64,000 nucleotides of DNA from Microvirga lenta (GCF_020532555.1 NZ_JAJBBR010000001.1:372001-436000), one strand, 5' to 3'. Shown: positions 50,884 to 61,933, counted from the stretch's first letter. Numbers and translations are program-made. Notes: generated by a model from the letters alone, not told the origin.

Positions 50884-52413
50884 ATGAGCGTGTCCAAAGG
50901 TGCGGCAGGCGGGTCTCCCAAGGACGGGGGAGCGCCGCGCGAGATCGAGCTCAAGCTGGAAGTCGCCTCGGGCGAGACCTCGCGCCTTCTCGAACATCCC
51001 CTGCTGGCCCAGGCCCAACCCGATCCGGAACAGAGCGGCCAGCTTCATGCCGTCTACTTCGATACGCCGGACCTTGCCCTGCGCCATGCGGGGCTGAGCC
51101 TGCGGGTCCGCCGCCGGAACGGCCGCCACGTCCAGACGATCAAGGCCGAGCACGGGGCACGAGGTCTCGCCCTCGACCGGAGCGAATGGGAAAGCCCCGT
51201 GGAGGACAGTGCGATCGATTTCGATGCCGCGACCGGCACGCCCCTCGCCCCCTTCGCGGCGGACGAGGCGCTTCGCGGGAGCATCAAGCCGGCCTTCAGC
51301 ATCGAGACGGAGCGGCGAGCCTTCATGGTCCGCCACGATGCTGCGCTGGTGGAACTCGCCCTCGACGACGCGAAGGCGCGGGCAGGCAGCCAAACCCTGC
51401 GCTTTGCCGAGCTCGAGCTGGAGCTGAAGGAGGGCGACCCCTCCTCCCTCTTCACCCTGGCCCTGGATCTCTCGGAGGCGGTGCCGCTGCGGCTTGCGCC
51501 CGTCACCAAGTCCGAGCGGGGCTACGGCCTTCTCGACCGGGCCGCCCCGCAGCCCGCCCGCGCCGACAAGATCGAGATGGACCCGGATGCCTCCTGCGCC
51601 GAGGCCTTTCAGGTCGTCGCACGGTCGTGCCTGTCGCAGATGGTGCTCAACGAAGCCGTCCTGCGCCGCACGCGGGATCCGGAATCTGTGCATCAGATGC
51701 GCGTGGGCATTCGGCGGCTTCGGGCCGCGATGTCGCTGTTCAAGGACCTGCTCGGCGGCCCGCAGACCGAGGCGGTCACGCAGGATCTCCGGTGGATGGG
51801 CAGGTGCCTCGGCCCCGCCCGCGACCTCGACGTCCTGCTCGAAAGGCTGAGCGATCCGGACGGTCCGGACCTGCCGGAGGACCAGCGGGAGGAGATCGAG
51901 GCCCATCGTGCCCGCGCATACGAGGCGCTCATGGAGGCGCTCGAATCCCCCCGTTTCATGCAGGCGATCCTCAAGGTCGCAGCCTGGATCGAGGCCGGCG
52001 AATGGCTGTCCGACGATTCCCCGACCTCCCGTCTGGCCCGGGACCACGCCCGGAAGGAGCTCTCGCGCCGCTGGAAGAAGATCCGCAGGCAGGCGGGACA
52101 TCTGGCGGATCTCGACGACGAGGGAAGACACAGGCTGCGCATCAGGATCAAGAAACTGCGCTACGGCTCCGAGTTCTTCGCGCCGCTGTTCACGTCAGGC
52201 GGGGTCAAACGGCGCCGGAAGGCCATGCTCTCGGCCCTCGAAAGACTCCAGGACCTCCTCGGCGCGATGAACGACATCGCGGTCGGGAGCTCCCTGATCC
52301 CCTCCCTGGCGGAGCAGGACCCGGATCATGCTAGGCGCCGGATGAAGAAGCTTCTCTCCAAGGCCGATGCCGCAGGCCGCGACCTGCCGGCGCTGAAGCC
52401 TTTCTGGAAATGA
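50884..52413 (+). CDS. CYTH-CHAD domain protein
   Basis: 509 residues. The CYTH (triphosphate tunnel) domain starts with REIELKLEV (E-x-E-x-K) and runs to about 210; the CHAD helical domain fills the rest with [20 protein letters not shown] and [17 protein letters not shown], whose conserved His and Arg bind polyphosphate. Such proteins act as inorganic triphosphatases or bind polyphosphate granules. It lies between yidC and yihA, where most relatives have no gene. Confidence 0.92.
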   Translation: MSVSKGAAGGSPKDGGAPREIELKLEVASGETSRLLEHPLLAQAQPDPEQSGQLHAVYFDTPDLALRHAGLSLRVRRRNGRHVQTIKAEHGARGLALDRSEWESPVEDSAIDFDAATGTPLAPFAADEALRGSIKPAFSIETERRAFMVRHDAALVELALDDAKARAGSQTLRFAELELELKEGDPSSLFTLALDLSEAVPLRLAPVTKSERGYGLLDRAAPQPARADKIEMDPDASCAEAFQVVARSCLSQMVLNEAVLRRTRDPESVHQMRVGIRRLRAAMSLFKDLLGGPQTEAVTQDLRWMGRCLGPARDLDVLLERLSDPDGPDLPEDQREEIEAHRARAYEALMEALESPRFMQAILKVAAWIEAGEWLSDDSPTSRLARDHARKELSRRWKKIRRQAGHLADLDDEGRHRLRIRIKKLRYGSEFFAPLFTSGGVKRRRKAMLSALERLQDLLGAMNDIAVGSSLIPSLAEQDPDHARRRMKKLLSKADAAGRDLPALKPFWK

Positions 52414-52492
52414 CGCGCAAAAGAGGATGCCTGCCGGCGAACCGGCACCGAATGCCTTGATGAACGGCCTTCGAGCGTCGATAAGGATCCGC

Positions 52493-53149
52493 ATGAGCGA
52501 TATGGCACCTGAAACCGACCCCTTTCTCGAAACCGGCCGCAAACTCTTCGCGGGCGAGGCGGACTTCATCTGGGCTGCGAACTCCCTGAAGAACCTGCCG
52601 CCCATGACGAAGGTGGAGATCGCCTTCGCGGGCCGCTCGAATGTGGGAAAATCGAGCCTGGTCAATGCCTTGACGGGGCGAAACACCCTCGCTCGCACGT
52701 CCCACACCCCGGGCCGGACCCAGCAGCTCAACTTCTTCGACATCGGCGGGCGCTTCCACCTCGTGGACATGCCGGGCTACGGCTATGCCGCGGTCGAGAA
52801 GGAGAAGGTCCAGGCCTGGACGCAGCTGATTCACGACTATCTGCGCGGCCGCGCCAGCCTCGCCCGCGTCTTCGTGCTGATCGACGCCCGCCACGGCATC
52901 AAGCCGGTCGACGAGGGGGTTCTCGAAACCCTCGACAAGGCCGCGGTCTCCTATCAGGTCGTCCTGACCAAGGCGGACGAACTGAAGGCGGGCGAGCTGG
53001 AGAAGCGCATCGCCGACACGGCCGGCAAGATCGCCAAGCGGGCCGCGGCCTATCCCGTGATCATGCCCACTTCCAGCCGCTCGGGCGCCGGCATTCCCGA
53101 GCTGCGCGCCGGGATCGCCCAGCTCCTGAACGAACGGGGCGTGGAATGA
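52493..53149 (+). CDS. yihA: Ribosome-biogenesis GTP-binding protein YihA/EngB
   Basis: 218 residues. G1 [21 protein letters not shown]2 [11 protein letters not shown]3 [10 protein letters not shown]4 LTKADEL and G5 TSSRSG are all intact. It helps assemble the large ribosomal subunit. The ATG at 52493 has AAGGA seven bases upstream. It overlaps the DUF423 gene by four bases. Confidence 0.96.
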   Translation: MSDMAPETDPFLETGRKLFAGEADFIWAANSLKNLPPMTKVEIAFAGRSNVGKSSLVNALTGRNTLARTSHTPGRTQQLNFFDIGGRFHLVDMPGYGYAAVEKEKVQAWTQLIHDYLRGRASLARVFVLIDARHGIKPVDEGVLETLDKAAVSYQVVLTKADELKAGELEKRIADTAGKIAKRAAAYPVIMPTSSRSGAGIPELRAGIAQLLNERGVE

Positions 53150-53508
53150 GCCTGCCCGAACGCATCCTGATCGTCCTGGCGGCCGTGTCGGGGCTCCTGG
53201 GTGTCGGCCTGTCGGCCGCGGCGGCGCATGTGACCGGGGGCAATCTCACCACCGCGGCCCAGTTCCTGCTGTTCCACGCTCCGGCCCTTCTGGCCCTCGT
53301 GGCCCTGTCCCAGATCGGCGCCGTCAGCCCCGGCTTCGCGCGGCTCGCCGGCTTCGTGCTCGTCCTCGGGCTCGCGCTGTTCTGCGGCGATCTCTCCCGG
53401 CGGGCGTTCTCCGGAGTCGCCCTGGCGCCCATGGCCGCCCCCACCGGGGGCATCCTGCTGATGATCGGCTGGATTCTGGTGGGCGCCTCCGCACTTCTGC
53501 GCCGCTGA
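53146..53508 (+). CDS. DUF423 small membrane protein
   Basis: 120 residues, four membrane segments: [57 protein letters not shown] and [20 protein letters not shown]. The phrase L-F-x-G-D-L followed by P-x-G-G-x-x-x-x-x-G-W is the DUF423/YgdD signature. Function unknown. Its start overlaps the yihA stop. Confidence 0.88.
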   Translation: MSLPERILIVLAAVSGLLGVGLSAAAAHVTGGNLTTAAQFLLFHAPALLALVALSQIGAVSPGFARLAGFVLVLGLALFCGDLSRRAFSGVALAPMAAPTGGILLMIGWILVGASALLRR

Positions 53509-53587
53509 ACCGAAGTCTCTGTTTCCAGAGCCTCGGAGCTGGGCTAGAAGGCAGGCCGTTTGTCGTTGCCACGCGCTGGAGCCGCCC

Positions 53588-54499
53588 ATGTCCTCGTCGC
53601 CTACGCCCGATCAGCTCCCCGATGTCCATGTGCAGGCCGAAGTGCTTGTGCAAGCGCTGCCCCATATGCAGCGCTACGACCAGGAGGTGGTCGTGATCAA
53701 GTATGGCGGCCACGCCATGGGAGACCGCGCCGCCGCGGAAGATTTCGCCGAGGACGTGGTCCTGCTGGAGCAGTCGGGCATCAAGCCCATCGTCGTCCAT
53801 GGCGGCGGGCCTCAGATCGGCAAGATGCTGGACAAGCTCGGGATCAAGTCCGAGTTCAAGGCCGGCCTGCGCGTGACGGACCAGGCGACCGTCGAGGTCG
53901 TCGAGATGGTGCTGGCCGGCTCCATCAACAAGCAGATCGTCGGCTGGATCGGCGCCGAGGGCGGCAAGGCCGTGGGCCTGTGCGGCAAGGACGGCAACAT
54001 GGTCACCGCCCGCAAGGTCACCCGCACGACCGTCGATCCCGATTCCAACATCGAGAAGGTGGTCGATCTCGGCTTCGTCGGCGAGCCGGAGAAGGTGAAC
54101 CGGGCGGTTCTGGACCAGGTCCTGAGCGCCGAGCTGATCCCTGTGCTCGCACCGGTCGCCGTGGGGCAGGACGGCCAGACCTACAACGTGAACGCCGACA
54201 CGTTCGCGGGCGCCATCGCGGGCGCCATGATGGCCAAGCGCCTTCTGCTCCTGACCGACGTTCCGGGCGTCCTCGACAAGAACAAGAACCTCATTCCCGA
54301 GATGACGATCGAGGATTGCCGCCGCCTGATCGCCGACGGCACCATCACCGACGGCATGATCCCGAAGATCGAGACCTGCATCTATGCCCTCGAAAAGGGC
54401 GTCGAGGCGGTGGTCATCCTGGACGGCAAGGTGCCCCATTCGGTCCTGCTGGAGCTGTTCACCGATCACGGCGCGGGAACCCTGATCCGGCGAAGCTAG
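53588..54499 (+). CDS. argB: Acetylglutamate kinase ArgB
   Basis: 303 residues. [20 protein letters not shown] is the phosphate-binding N-terminus, [20 protein letters not shown] the substrate loop, and [20 protein letters not shown] the nucleotide part. It phosphorylates N-acetylglutamate in arginine synthesis, usually the feedback-regulated step. The N-terminal helix needed for arginine inhibition ([17 protein letters not shown]) is present, so arginine feedback is likely. Confidence 0.96.
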   Translation: MSSSPTPDQLPDVHVQAEVLVQALPHMQRYDQEVVVIKYGGHAMGDRAAAEDFAEDVVLLEQSGIKPIVVHGGGPQIGKMLDKLGIKSEFKAGLRVTDQATVEVVEMVLAGSINKQIVGWIGAEGGKAVGLCGKDGNMVTARKVTRTTVDPDSNIEKVVDLGFVGEPEKVNRAVLDQVLSAELIPVLAPVAVGQDGQTYNVNADTFAGAIAGAMMAKRLLLLTDVPGVLDKNKNLIPEMTIEDCRRLIADGTITDGMIPKIETCIYALEKGVEAVVILDGKVPHSVLLELFTDHGAGTLIRRS

Positions 54500-54575
54500 C
54501 CCTTTCCGGAACTCTGTTCCGTCCTTATATGAGATTCAGTGGGGCCATATCGGCCCCATTGCTATCTTGATGGTC

Positions 54576-55313
54576 ATGAACGCGATCCCACCTGTCGAGC
54601 CCCACATATCCTCCGCCGAGTCGCGGCCCTTCTCGCATGTGGAAACGTGGATCTTCGACCTCGACAACACCCTTTACCCGCACACCTCCCGGGTCTGGCC
54701 CCAGATCGACGACCGGATCACGCTCTATATCGCGGAGCTCTTCGGCATCGACGGCCTGTCGGCCCGGTCCCTGCAGAAGTTCTTCTACCATAAATACGGG
54801 ACCACCCTGCGCGCCCTGATCGACGAATACGACGTCGACCCGTACGACTTCCTCGATTTCGCCCACGACATCGACCACACCGACATCGAGCTGAACGAAA
54901 ACCTCGGGAAAGCCATCGAGAAGCTTCCCGGACGGAAGCTCATCCTCACCAACGGGTCGCGCAAGCACGCCGAGAACGTGGCGAAGAAGATCGGCATTCT
55001 CGACCATTTCGAGGACGTCTTCGACATCGCGGCCTCGAACTTCGTGCCCAAGCCGGACCGGCGCGCCTATGAGATCTTCCTCGAGAAGCACGCGGTCGAA
55101 CCCTCCCGCGCGGCCATGTTCGAGGACATCGCCAAGAACCTGGTCGTCCCCCATGAACTCGGCATGACGACCACCCTCATCGTGCCGCCGACCATCGACC
55201 CCTTCCGCGAGGAGTTCGAGCAGGAGGCGGTGAAGATGCCCCATATCGACTACATCACCAACGACCTGGCCGATTTCCTCGAACTCTGCCTGTCGGAAGC
55301 GCCCCGGCGCTGA
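54576..55313 (+). CDS. HAD-family pyrimidine 5'-nucleotidase
   Basis: About 245 residues. HAD motif I TWIFDLDNTLYPHTSRVWPQ, motif II KLILTNGSRKHA, motif III and IV region KPDRRAYEIFLEKH then AAMFEDIAKNL. This is the SDT1/PHM8-type subfamily that dephosphorylates UMP and CMP or acts in house-cleaning. The start is uncertain: ATG at 54570 or 54576, or a TTG at 54567, none with a strong ribosome site. A GGGGCC/GGCCCC hairpin (54541-54557) precedes it. Confidence 0.88.
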   Translation: MNAIPPVEPHISSAESRPFSHVETWIFDLDNTLYPHTSRVWPQIDDRITLYIAELFGIDGLSARSLQKFFYHKYGTTLRALIDEYDVDPYDFLDFAHDIDHTDIELNENLGKAIEKLPGRKLILTNGSRKHAENVAKKIGILDHFEDVFDIAASNFVPKPDRRAYEIFLEKHAVEPSRAAMFEDIAKNLVVPHELGMTTTLIVPPTIDPFREEFEQEAVKMPHIDYITNDLADFLELCLSEAPRR

Positions 55314-55347
55314 TCTCCAGCCGACGCGACGGCTCCCGAACAAAAGA

Positions 55348-55369
55348 ACGGCGGCCTGAAGGCCGCCGT
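55348..55369. terminator. Terminator between nucleotidase and DUF892 genes
   Basis: ACGGCGGCC pairs with GGCCGCCGT around TGAA. On the minus strand a CTTTTG run follows, serving the DUF892 gene; it also lies behind the plus-strand gene. Confidence 0.75.
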
Positions 55370-55398
55370 CCTCTCAGTTCAGTCCGAGGCCTTCAGCT

Positions 55399-55902
55399 TT
55401 AGGCGGCCTGGGTGTTGATCTTGCTCTCCGCGATGCGATTGAGCTTCTGATCGGTCGCCTTTTCCTGCTCCAGGATCTGATGGAGCACGCTGGCGCAGTC
55501 TTCGCGCCCGAGCTGCTTCGCCCAGGCGACGAGGGTGCCGTAGCGGGTGATCTCGTAGTGCTCGACGGCCTGGGCCGCCGCCAGCAGCGCCGCATCGAGA
55601 ACCTGCGGATCGTCGATGTCGCCGGCGATGTCCTGAGCCTCGTCGATGATGCCGTCGATGGCCGGGCAGGTCACGCCCTTGGGGTCGTGGCCATGCATGC
55701 GGAAGACCTGCTCCACCATCTGAATCTGCTGCTCGGTTTCGCCAAGGTGGGTCTGGAAGGCCTGTTTCAGCTGCGGGTCGCTCACCTTGCCGATCATCTG
55801 GGGCAGAGCCTTCGTGATCTGCTGCTCGGCGTAATAGATGTCCTGCAGAGTATGGATGAAGAGGTCATCCAAGGTCTTGATGTCCTTCGATAAAAGGCCC
55901 AT
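55399..55902 (-). CDS. DUF892 ferritin-like stress protein, second copy
   Basis: 167 residues, paralogue of the gene at 14913. KTLDDLFIHTLQDIYYAEQQ, HLGETEQQIQMVEQVFRMHG, AAAQAVEHYEITRYGTLVAW and LEQEKATDQKLNRIAESKIN align position by position with the first copy. It should be a four-helix ferritin-like protein with Glu/His metal ligands. The start at 55902 has GGAAGGAT upstream. A perfect EcfG-type promoter lies at 55983-56008. Confidence 0.92.
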   Translation of the reverse strand: MGLLSKDIKTLDDLFIHTLQDIYYAEQQITKALPQMIGKVSDPQLKQAFQTHLGETEQQIQMVEQVFRMHGHDPKGVTCPAIDGIIDEAQDIAGDIDDPQVLDAALLAAAQAVEHYEITRYGTLVAWAKQLGREDCASVLHQILEQEKATDQKLNRIAESKINTQAA

Positions 55903-55982
55903 GGCGCATATCCTTCCGTTGATGTGAGGCAAGTCGGCACAAAGCGCTCGCAGTGACGCTGCGCCTAGCATAACGCTGGAAG

Positions 55983-56008
55983 AACGTCGCGGCGTTCGAG
56001 GCAGTTCC
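55983..56008 (-). promoter_or_regulatory. EcfG-type promoter of the second DUF892 gene
   Basis: GGAAC, 17 bases, CGTT on the minus strand, exact match, about 80 bases upstream of the start at 55902. Confidence 0.8.
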
Positions 56009-56063
56009 ACGCTTCGCCCGGGTTCCCTCCAAGGAGCGGGCGGGAGAATGCAGGCGGGCGGGC

Positions 56064-57251
56064 TCAGTCCACGGCCCGCAGGTTGCGCCCCTGAAGACGA
56101 AGCAGCTCGGCCCGGGCTCCCGCTTCGCCGTCCTCGAATTCGAGCATCTCGATCTTCTGGCCGCGCTTCACGATCTTGTCGGTCGAAACCCTGATCTGGG
56201 CCACGTCGTCCTGCGCCTGCCGGAAATGGGCGTCGAGCTTCGCCACGCGCCCGTCGAGCCGCTCGATATCCTCAAGAAGCTTCTGCACCTCGACCTGGAT
56301 CACCCGCGCCTCCTCGCGGATGCGGGCATCCCGCACGAGGGCCTGCATGACCTGGATGGCGAGGGTGAGCAGCGACGGCGACACGATGACGATGCGGGCC
56401 CGGTGCGCCTTCTGCACCACATCGTCGAAATGCTCGGCCAGATCCGCATAGATCGACTCGGCCGGCACGAACAGCATGGCGATGTCCTGCGTCTCGCCCG
56501 GGATGAGGTATTTCTCGGCGATGTCCTTCACGTGGACGAGCATGTCGCTGCGCACCTTGGCGGCCGCCCGCAGGCGGGTGTCCTCCCCCTTCGCGTCCCG
56601 AAACTGGGTGAAGCCTTCGAGAGGGAACTTGGCGTCGATCACGAGGCCCCTGTCGTCTCCGGGCAGGCGGACAAGGCAATCGGGACGGGTGCGGTTGGAG
56701 AGCGTCGGCTGGAATTGGAAGGCGCTCGGGGGCAGACCGTCCCGGATGATGGCCTCCATGCGGCCCTGGCCGTAGGCGCCGCGGCTCTGCTTGTTGGAGA
56801 GGATGTCCTTCAGCCCGACGATCTGGCCGGTGAGGTCCGTCAGGTTCTTCTGCGCCGCGTCGATGACGGCGAGCCGCTCGTTGAGCCTGGAGAGGTTTTC
56901 CGTTTGGTGCCGGGCGGTGGCTTCGAGCCCCTGCCCCATCCGGTGCTGCAGCCCGTCGATCCGCTCGGAGATCAGCCGCACGAAATCGCTCTGCCGGGTG
57001 CCGAACACCTCCGCGATGGTCTGCATCCGCCCGGTCATCTCCGCCTGGATCCGGGTCAGTTCGGAGACCTTGTCGTCCATCTCCCGGGCGCGCTCGTCCG
57101 CGATGGCCGCCTCCAGGGTCCGCTCCCGCCGCGTCTTGAGGAGGAGCAGGGTCACGACGAAGAGAAGAAAGATGCTCGTCGCCGCTGCTCCGATCACGAT
57201 CTGACCCAGCGTCAGGGGATGGGAGCCGATACTCAGGACGACATCGTTCAT
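56064..57251 (-). CDS. rmuC: DNA recombination protein RmuC
   Basis: 395 residues. An N-terminal membrane helix ([20 protein letters not shown]), a long coiled coil, and the RmuC nuclease-like domain: [44 protein letters not shown], and [20 protein letters not shown]. RmuC limits inversions at short repeats. The ATG at 57251 has GGAAG 11 bases upstream. It is divergent from def, a neighbourhood conserved in rhizobia. Confidence 0.93.
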   Translation of the reverse strand: MNDVVLSIGSHPLTLGQIVIGAAATSIFLLFVVTLLLLKTRRERTLEAAIADERAREMDDKVSELTRIQAEMTGRMQTIAEVFGTRQSDFVRLISERIDGLQHRMGQGLEATARHQTENLSRLNERLAVIDAAQKNLTDLTGQIVGLKDILSNKQSRGAYGQGRMEAIIRDGLPPSAFQFQPTLSNRTRPDCLVRLPGDDRGLVIDAKFPLEGFTQFRDAKGEDTRLRAAAKVRSDMLVHVKDIAEKYLIPGETQDIAMLFVPAESIYADLAEHFDDVVQKAHRARIVIVSPSLLTLAIQVMQALVRDARIREEARVIQVEVQKLLEDIERLDGRVAKLDAHFRQAQDDVAQIRVSTDKIVKRGQKIEMLEFEDGEAGARAELLRLQGRNLRAVD

Positions 57252-57338
57252 GGACGTGGAACTTCCGGTTGACGGGAGCATCCGAACATAAGACGAACGA
57301 TTTGACCATCCCGACCCGAGCCCTTATCTCCCGCGATC

Positions 57339-57860
57339 ATGACCATCAAACCTCTCGTCATCCTCCCCGACCCCAAGCTCCGCGTGATGTCGGAGCCCGT
57401 GAAAGAGATCACGGACGAAATCCGGCAGCTCGCCGACGACATGCTGGAGACCATGTACGACGCCCCCGGCGTCGGCCTCGCCGCCATCCAGATCGGCGTG
57501 CCCCTGCGCATGGTCACCATGGACGTGTCCAAGACCGAAGGCGAGCGCGAGCCGATGGTTCTGATCAACCCCGAGATCCTGTGGGCCTCGGAGGAGAAGC
57601 GGGTCTACGAGGAAGGCTGCCTGTCGATTCCCGAATATTACGAGGAGGTCGAGCGGCCGGACCGGGTGCGGTTCCGCTACATGAACCTCAAGGGCGAGAT
57701 CGTCGAGCAGGACGCCGAGGATCTGATGGCGACCTGCGTGCAGCACGAGATCGACCATCTCAACGGGGTGCTCTTCATCGACCACCTCTCCAAGCTCAAG
57801 CGCGACCGGGTCATGACCAAGTTCAAGAAGGCCGCCAAGCGCGGAGCAGGCGGCGCATGA
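57339..57860 (+). CDS. def: Peptide deformylase
   Basis: 173 residues. Motif 1 [10 protein letters not shown] (44-53), motif 2 EEGCLSIPE with metal ligand Cys94, motif 3 QHEIDHLNG with His136, Glu137 and His140. It removes the formyl group from new proteins. Its stop overlaps the fmt start by four bases; the two act at opposite ends of the formyl cycle. Confidence 0.97.
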   Translation: MTIKPLVILPDPKLRVMSEPVKEITDEIRQLADDMLETMYDAPGVGLAAIQIGVPLRMVTMDVSKTEGEREPMVLINPEILWASEEKRVYEEGCLSIPEYYEEVERPDRVRFRYMNLKGEIVEQDAEDLMATCVQHEIDHLNGVLFIDHLSKLKRDRVMTKFKKAAKRGAGGA

Positions 57861-58789
57861 GCCTTCGCGTCGTCTTCATGGGAACGCCCGATTTCGCCGT
57901 GCCGACGCTCTCCGAGATCGTCGGCCAGGGACACGAGGTCGTGGCGGTCTATACCCGTCCGCCCGCCGCCGCAGGACGCGGGATGGAGCTGAAGCCCTCC
58001 CCCGTCCACAGGATGGCGGAACGGTTCGGGCTCCCGGTCCTGACGCCGAAGACCCTGCGCAGCGACGAGGCCGCCGAGACCTTCCGGGCCCATGGGGCCG
58101 ATGTGGCCGTGGTGGTGGCCTACGGCATGATCCTGCCGAAGCCGATCCTGGAAGCGCCGGAACTCGGCTGCCTCAACCTTCATGCCTCCCTCCTGCCGCG
58201 CTGGCGCGGCGCGGCCCCGATCCAGCGGGCGATCATGGCCGGAGATGCCGAGACCGGCGTCGCGGTCATGAAGATGGAGGAAGGCCTCGACACCGGGCCC
58301 GTCGCCATGGCCGAGCGCGTGGCGATTGCCCCCGACATGAATGCCGGCGAGCTGCACGACAGGCTGATGGTTCTGGGTGCCGACCTCATGGTGCGGGCGC
58401 TGGCCGCCCTCTCCCGCGGGGGCCTGAGCTTCACGCCTCAGCCCGAGGAAGGCGTGACCTATGCCCACAAGCTCGCCAACGAGGACGGACGGATCGATTG
58501 GGCGAAGCCCGCCCAGGCGGTGCACGACCATATCCGCGGCCTCTCCCCCTTTCCGGGCGCCTTCTTCACCGCGGATTTCGGCAAGGGCACCGAGCGGGTG
58601 AAGGTTCTGCGGGCGGCGAAAAGCGAGGGCGCGGGCGCACCGGGAAGCCTCGTCGATGCCAAGGGCGTCGTGGCCTGCGGCGACGGGGCGGTCCGGCTGA
58701 TCCAGGTCCAGCGCGCCGGCAAGGCTCCCATGAGCGCCGAGGAGTTCTTCCGCGGCGTGCGGCTCGAGCCCGGAGCCCGTTTCGCATGA
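57857..58789 (+). CDS. fmt: Methionyl-tRNA formyltransferase
   Basis: 310 residues. [20 protein letters not shown] at the N-terminus, [20 protein letters not shown] with the catalytic Asn, His and the SLLP loop, and [10 protein letters not shown]. The C-terminal OB-fold binds tRNA. It formylates Met-tRNA for initiation. Second gene of def-fmt-GNAT-truA. Confidence 0.97.
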   Translation: MSLRVVFMGTPDFAVPTLSEIVGQGHEVVAVYTRPPAAAGRGMELKPSPVHRMAERFGLPVLTPKTLRSDEAAETFRAHGADVAVVVAYGMILPKPILEAPELGCLNLHASLLPRWRGAAPIQRAIMAGDAETGVAVMKMEEGLDTGPVAMAERVAIAPDMNAGELHDRLMVLGADLMVRALAALSRGGLSFTPQPEEGVTYAHKLANEDGRIDWAKPAQAVHDHIRGLSPFPGAFFTADFGKGTERVKVLRAAKSEGAGAPGSLVDAKGVVACGDGAVRLIQVQRAGKAPMSAEEFFRGVRLEPGARFA

Positions 58790-59292
58790 CGTCCTCGGTG
58801 CAGGTCCGCCCCGCCGAGCCCGGCGACCGGTCTGCGATTCACGCGATCCATGTCGCCGCCTTCGGGCAGGAGGCGGAGGCCGAGCTGGTGGAGCGGCTGG
58901 AGAGAGACGGCGACCTGACCCTGTCCCTCGTCGCCTGCACCGACCGGCCCGTCGGCCATATCGCCTTCTCACGCCTGAGCCTTGTCGAGATGCCGTCCAT
59001 CGGGGCCTGCGCCCTGGCGCCCCTGGCCGTCGATCCCCACGCGCAGAAGCAGGGCATCGGCGCCGCCCTGGTCGCCGACAGCCTGCGGCGGCTGTCGCAA
59101 TCCGGATGGGACCTGGCCCTGGTCCTCGGCGACCCCGCCTATTACGGCCGCTTCGGTTTCGCGCCGGAGGCGGCAAGGGCATTCGAGACGCCCTATGACG
59201 GCCTCTATCTCCAGGCCCTTCCCCTCTCGGACAGGGGCAAGGAGGCACGCGGGCCGGTCGCCTACGCCCCCGCCTTCGCGGAGCTGTCCTGA
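58786..59292 (+). CDS. GNAT acetyltransferase (YhbS-type)
   Basis: 168 residues. [40 protein letters not shown] with the acetyl-CoA loop, and [20 protein letters not shown], the YhbS-type motif. Acceptor unknown. Its start overlaps fmt by four bases and truA starts two bases after its stop, so it is embedded in the housekeeping operon. Confidence 0.92.
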   Translation: MTSSVQVRPAEPGDRSAIHAIHVAAFGQEAEAELVERLERDGDLTLSLVACTDRPVGHIAFSRLSLVEMPSIGACALAPLAVDPHAQKQGIGAALVADSLRRLSQSGWDLALVLGDPAYYGRFGFAPEAARAFETPYDGLYLQALPLSDRGKEARGPVAYAPAFAELS

Positions 59293-59293
59293 C

Positions 59294-60037
59294 ATGCCCC
59301 GCTTCAAGCTCGTCGTGGAATATGACGGCACGCCGTTCACCGGCTGGCAGCACCAGACCAACGGTCTCTCGGTGCAGCAGGCGGTCGAGGAGGCGATCGA
59401 GAAATTCGCAGGGGAAAAGGTGCGGGTCCATTGCGCCGGGCGCACCGACTCGGGCGTCCATGCGACGCATCAGGTCATCCACGTGGATCTCGGCAAGGAT
59501 TGGCGCACGGACACGGTCCGCGACGCGACCAACGCGCATCTGAAGCCCGCCCCCGTGGCGATCCTGGCGGCGGAGCAGGTGGCGGACACGTTCAATGCCC
59601 GGCTCTCGGCCGTCAAACGCCACTACGTCTACCGGATCCTCAACCGTCGGGCGCCGGCTGCCCTCGAGGTCAACCGGGTCTGGCACGTGGCATGGAAGCT
59701 CGATGCCGGCGCCATGCACGAGGCGGCCCAGGCGCTCATCGGGCGGCACGACTTCACCACGTTCCGCGCCGCCGAGTGCCAGGCGAACAGCCCGATCCGC
59801 ACCCTCGACCGGCTCGACGTGGAGCGGATCGGCGACGAAATCCGTGTCTACGCCTCCGCCCGCTCCTTCCTCCACCATCAGGTCCGCTCGATGGTCGGCA
59901 CGCTGGAGCGGGTCGGGGCCGGCCGCTGGGCCGTGGAGGACGTACGGGCGGCGCTGGATGCGCGGGACCGCAAGCGCTGCGGTCCCATGGCCCCGTCGAC
60001 GGGGCTCTACCTGATCGGCGTCGATTATCCCGACTAG
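59294..60037 (+). CDS. truA: tRNA pseudouridine(38-40) synthase TruA
   Basis: 247 residues. [20 protein letters not shown] and the active site Asp52 in [18 protein letters not shown], then [20 protein letters not shown] and [14 protein letters not shown]. It makes pseudouridine in the anticodon arm of many tRNAs. Last gene of the def operon. It ends near a short element, AGAGCATCGTGCGAAAAAGT at 60036, that resembles half of a rhizobial intergenic repeat. Confidence 0.97.
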   Translation: MPRFKLVVEYDGTPFTGWQHQTNGLSVQQAVEEAIEKFAGEKVRVHCAGRTDSGVHATHQVIHVDLGKDWRTDTVRDATNAHLKPAPVAILAAEQVADTFNARLSAVKRHYVYRILNRRAPAALEVNRVWHVAWKLDAGAMHEAAQALIGRHDFTTFRAAECQANSPIRTLDRLDVERIGDEIRVYASARSFLHHQVRSMVGTLERVGAGRWAVEDVRAALDARDRKRCGPMAPSTGLYLIGVDYPD

Positions 60038-60067
60038 AGCATCGTGCGAAAAAGTGGGTCCGGCGCT

Positions 60068-60658
60068 TCAGCCGAGCAGGCCCCGCATCGCGCTTCCCAC
60101 GACGGAATTGAGCACGAGCCCGAGGATAACGATCCCGAAGGCGATGAGGCCGTGCACGCCCAGCGTCGCCTTGGTGGCGAACCATTGCAGCCGCAGGACG
60201 ATGATGGAGAACGCGAGGCCGAACAGGCTGGCCAGAGCCGGCGTCGCCCATCCCAGCAGCAGGAGCATGGCCGGAACCGAGAGCACCAGCATTCCGGCGA
60301 CCGTGATCCAGTTCGTGACGATGACGAAGGGCACGTAGCGGTGAGTGAGCCGCAGGCCCCGGGTCACCCAGATCATGGCCACCGGCAGGGCGATGAAGCC
60401 CGCCACGTGACCGAGCGCCACCACCGCATCGATCCAGACGCTGTCGAGCAGGGTCCGGTCCGGGTCCACAAGGCCGAGGCGAAGCCGCTCGAAGGCCAGG
60501 GAGACGATGTAGGCGGGAAGCGTCAGCCAGATCGCCGAGAAGGAGCGCCAGAACCCGCGCTCGCTCATGTCGAAGGATTTCAGCCCCTCCGCTCTGCTGT
60601 TGAGCAGATCGATGGTTCCCTTGAACGAGCGGTTTACTTCATCGGCGGTGACGATCAT
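60068..60658 (-). CDS. Membrane protein of unknown function
   Basis: 196 residues, about five membrane segments: WRSFSAIWLTLPAYIVSLAF, AVVALGHVAGFIALPVAMIW, VPFVIVTNWITVAGMLVLSV, PALASLFGLAFSIIVLRLQW and GLIAFGIVILGLVLNSVVGS. It starts MIVTADEVNRSFKGTIDLLN, a soluble N-terminus. It resembles a YIP1-like layout but I cannot name the family. The start at 60658 follows GGGGG. It lies between truA and dapE. Confidence 0.8.
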   Translation of the reverse strand: MIVTADEVNRSFKGTIDLLNSRAEGLKSFDMSERGFWRSFSAIWLTLPAYIVSLAFERLRLGLVDPDRTLLDSVWIDAVVALGHVAGFIALPVAMIWVTRGLRLTHRYVPFVIVTNWITVAGMLVLSVPAMLLLLGWATPALASLFGLAFSIIVLRLQWFATKATLGVHGLIAFGIVILGLVLNSVVGSAMRGLLG

Positions 60659-60763
60659 GAACAGCCCCCGGGATTGCGGTTTTCTCACGCAAAACCGGCC
60701 AAGGCCGCAAATCGTTCCGACCCGATATCGACTTTAGTCGAATATCATCCCGCTTGGGTAGGC

Positions 60764-61933
60764 TCAGGGAGACCGGGTGAAATAGGCGTCCAGCACCTTG
60801 CGGTAGATTCCCGCAAGCCGGTCGAGATCGGCGACGGCGACCCGCTCGTCGACCTGGTGCATGGTCTGTCCGACGAGGCCGAACTCGACGACCGGACAGT
60901 CCTTCACGATGAAACGCGCATCCGACGTGCCGCCCGTGGTGGAGAGGGCGGGACGCTGTCCCGTCTCTGCCTCGATGGCATCACTGATAAATCCGACGAA
61001 GGCGTTTGGTTCGGTGAGGAAGGCCACGGCGTTGGTGGGTTCAACAACAAGTGAGTAGCGCACCGTATTTCCTGCCGCCTCGCGCAGGCGCCGCGCGATC
61101 TCGTCCTCGAGGCTCTGCGGGGTCCAGAGGTCGTTGAAGCGGATGTTGAACGTCGCCCGCGCCTCGGCCGGGATGACGTTCGTGGCCGGGTTGCCCACAT
61201 CGACCGTCGTGACTTCGAGATTGGAGGCGTCGAAATGCTCGGTGCCCTTGTCGAGCGGCTCGCGCAGCAGACCGTCCAGCAGGCGCATCATTCCGGGGAT
61301 CGGGTTGTCGGCGAGATGCGGATAGGCCACGTGCCCCTGCTTGCCCTCGACGACGATCCGGCCGGTGAGCGAGCCGCGGCGGCCGATCTTGATCATGTCG
61401 CCGAGCCGGTTGGGATTCGTCGGCTCGCCGAGGATGCAATGGCTGAAGCGCTCGCCCCGCGCCTTCGCCCATTCGAGCAGTTTCACCGTGCCGTTGACGG
61501 CAGGGCCTTCCTCGTCGCCGGTGATGAAGAAGCCGATGGAGCCGCAGAAATCGGGCCGCTCACGGATGAAGTCCAGCGCCGCCGCCATCATGCAGGCGAT
61601 GCCGCCCTTCATGTCGACCGCGCCGCGCCCGTAGAGTTCACCACCGACGATCTCGCCGCCGAACGGATCGTGCCGCCACCGGCTCGCATCGCCGGGCGGC
61701 ACCACGTCCGTATGGCCCGCGAAGAGCAGGTAGGGCTCTCCCGAGCCGTAGCGGGCATAGAGGTTCTCCACGTCCGGCGTGCCGGGTGCCGAAAAGACCG
61801 GCCGGTGCACCTCGAATCCCGCTTCCTTCAGCACGCCCTCGATGAAAGCGAGCGCCCCGCCCTCCTCGGGCGTCACGGAAGGGCAGCGCAGGAGGGATTG
61901 GGCGAGGGAGAGGGGCGAGGTGCTGTGCGTCAT
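60764..61933 (-). CDS. dapE: Succinyl-diaminopimelate desuccinylase DapE
   Basis: 389 residues, M20 peptidase fold. Metal ligands: [50 protein letters not shown] and the C-terminal [12 protein letters not shown]. The substrate loop [11 protein letters not shown] is present. It releases diaminopimelate for lysine and peptidoglycan. The ATG at 61933 starts [20 protein letters not shown]. It lies downstream of dapD with two DUF805 genes between. Confidence 0.96.
   Translation of the reverse strand: MTHSTSPLSLAQSLLRCPSVTPEEGGALAFIEGVLKEAGFEVHRPVFSAPGTPDVENLYARYGSGEPYLLFAGHTDVVPPGDASRWRHDPFGGEIVGGELYGRGAVDMKGGIACMMAAALDFIRERPDFCGSIGFFITGDEEGPAVNGTVKLLEWAKARGERFSHCILGEPTNPNRLGDMIKIGRRGSLTGRIVVEGKQGHVAYPHLADNPIPGMMRLLDGLLREPLDKGTEHFDASNLEVTTVDVGNPATNVIPAEARATFNIRFNDLWTPQSLEDEIARRLREAAGNTVRYSLVVEPTNAVAFLTEPNAFVGFISDAIEAETGQRPALSTTGGTSDARFIVKDCPVVEFGLVGQTMHQVDERVAVADLDRLAGIYRKVLDAYFTRSP

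Noticed and set aside
57677..59878. A 733-codon minus-strand frame across def, fmt, GNAT and truA
   Set aside because: It is a shadow of four clear plus-strand genes and is rich in Arg, Pro and Gly with no domain.
60035..60064. Half of a rhizobial intergenic palindromic repeat behind truA
   Set aside because: One arm only is present and I rely on memory for the consensus, so I do not list it as a repeat.
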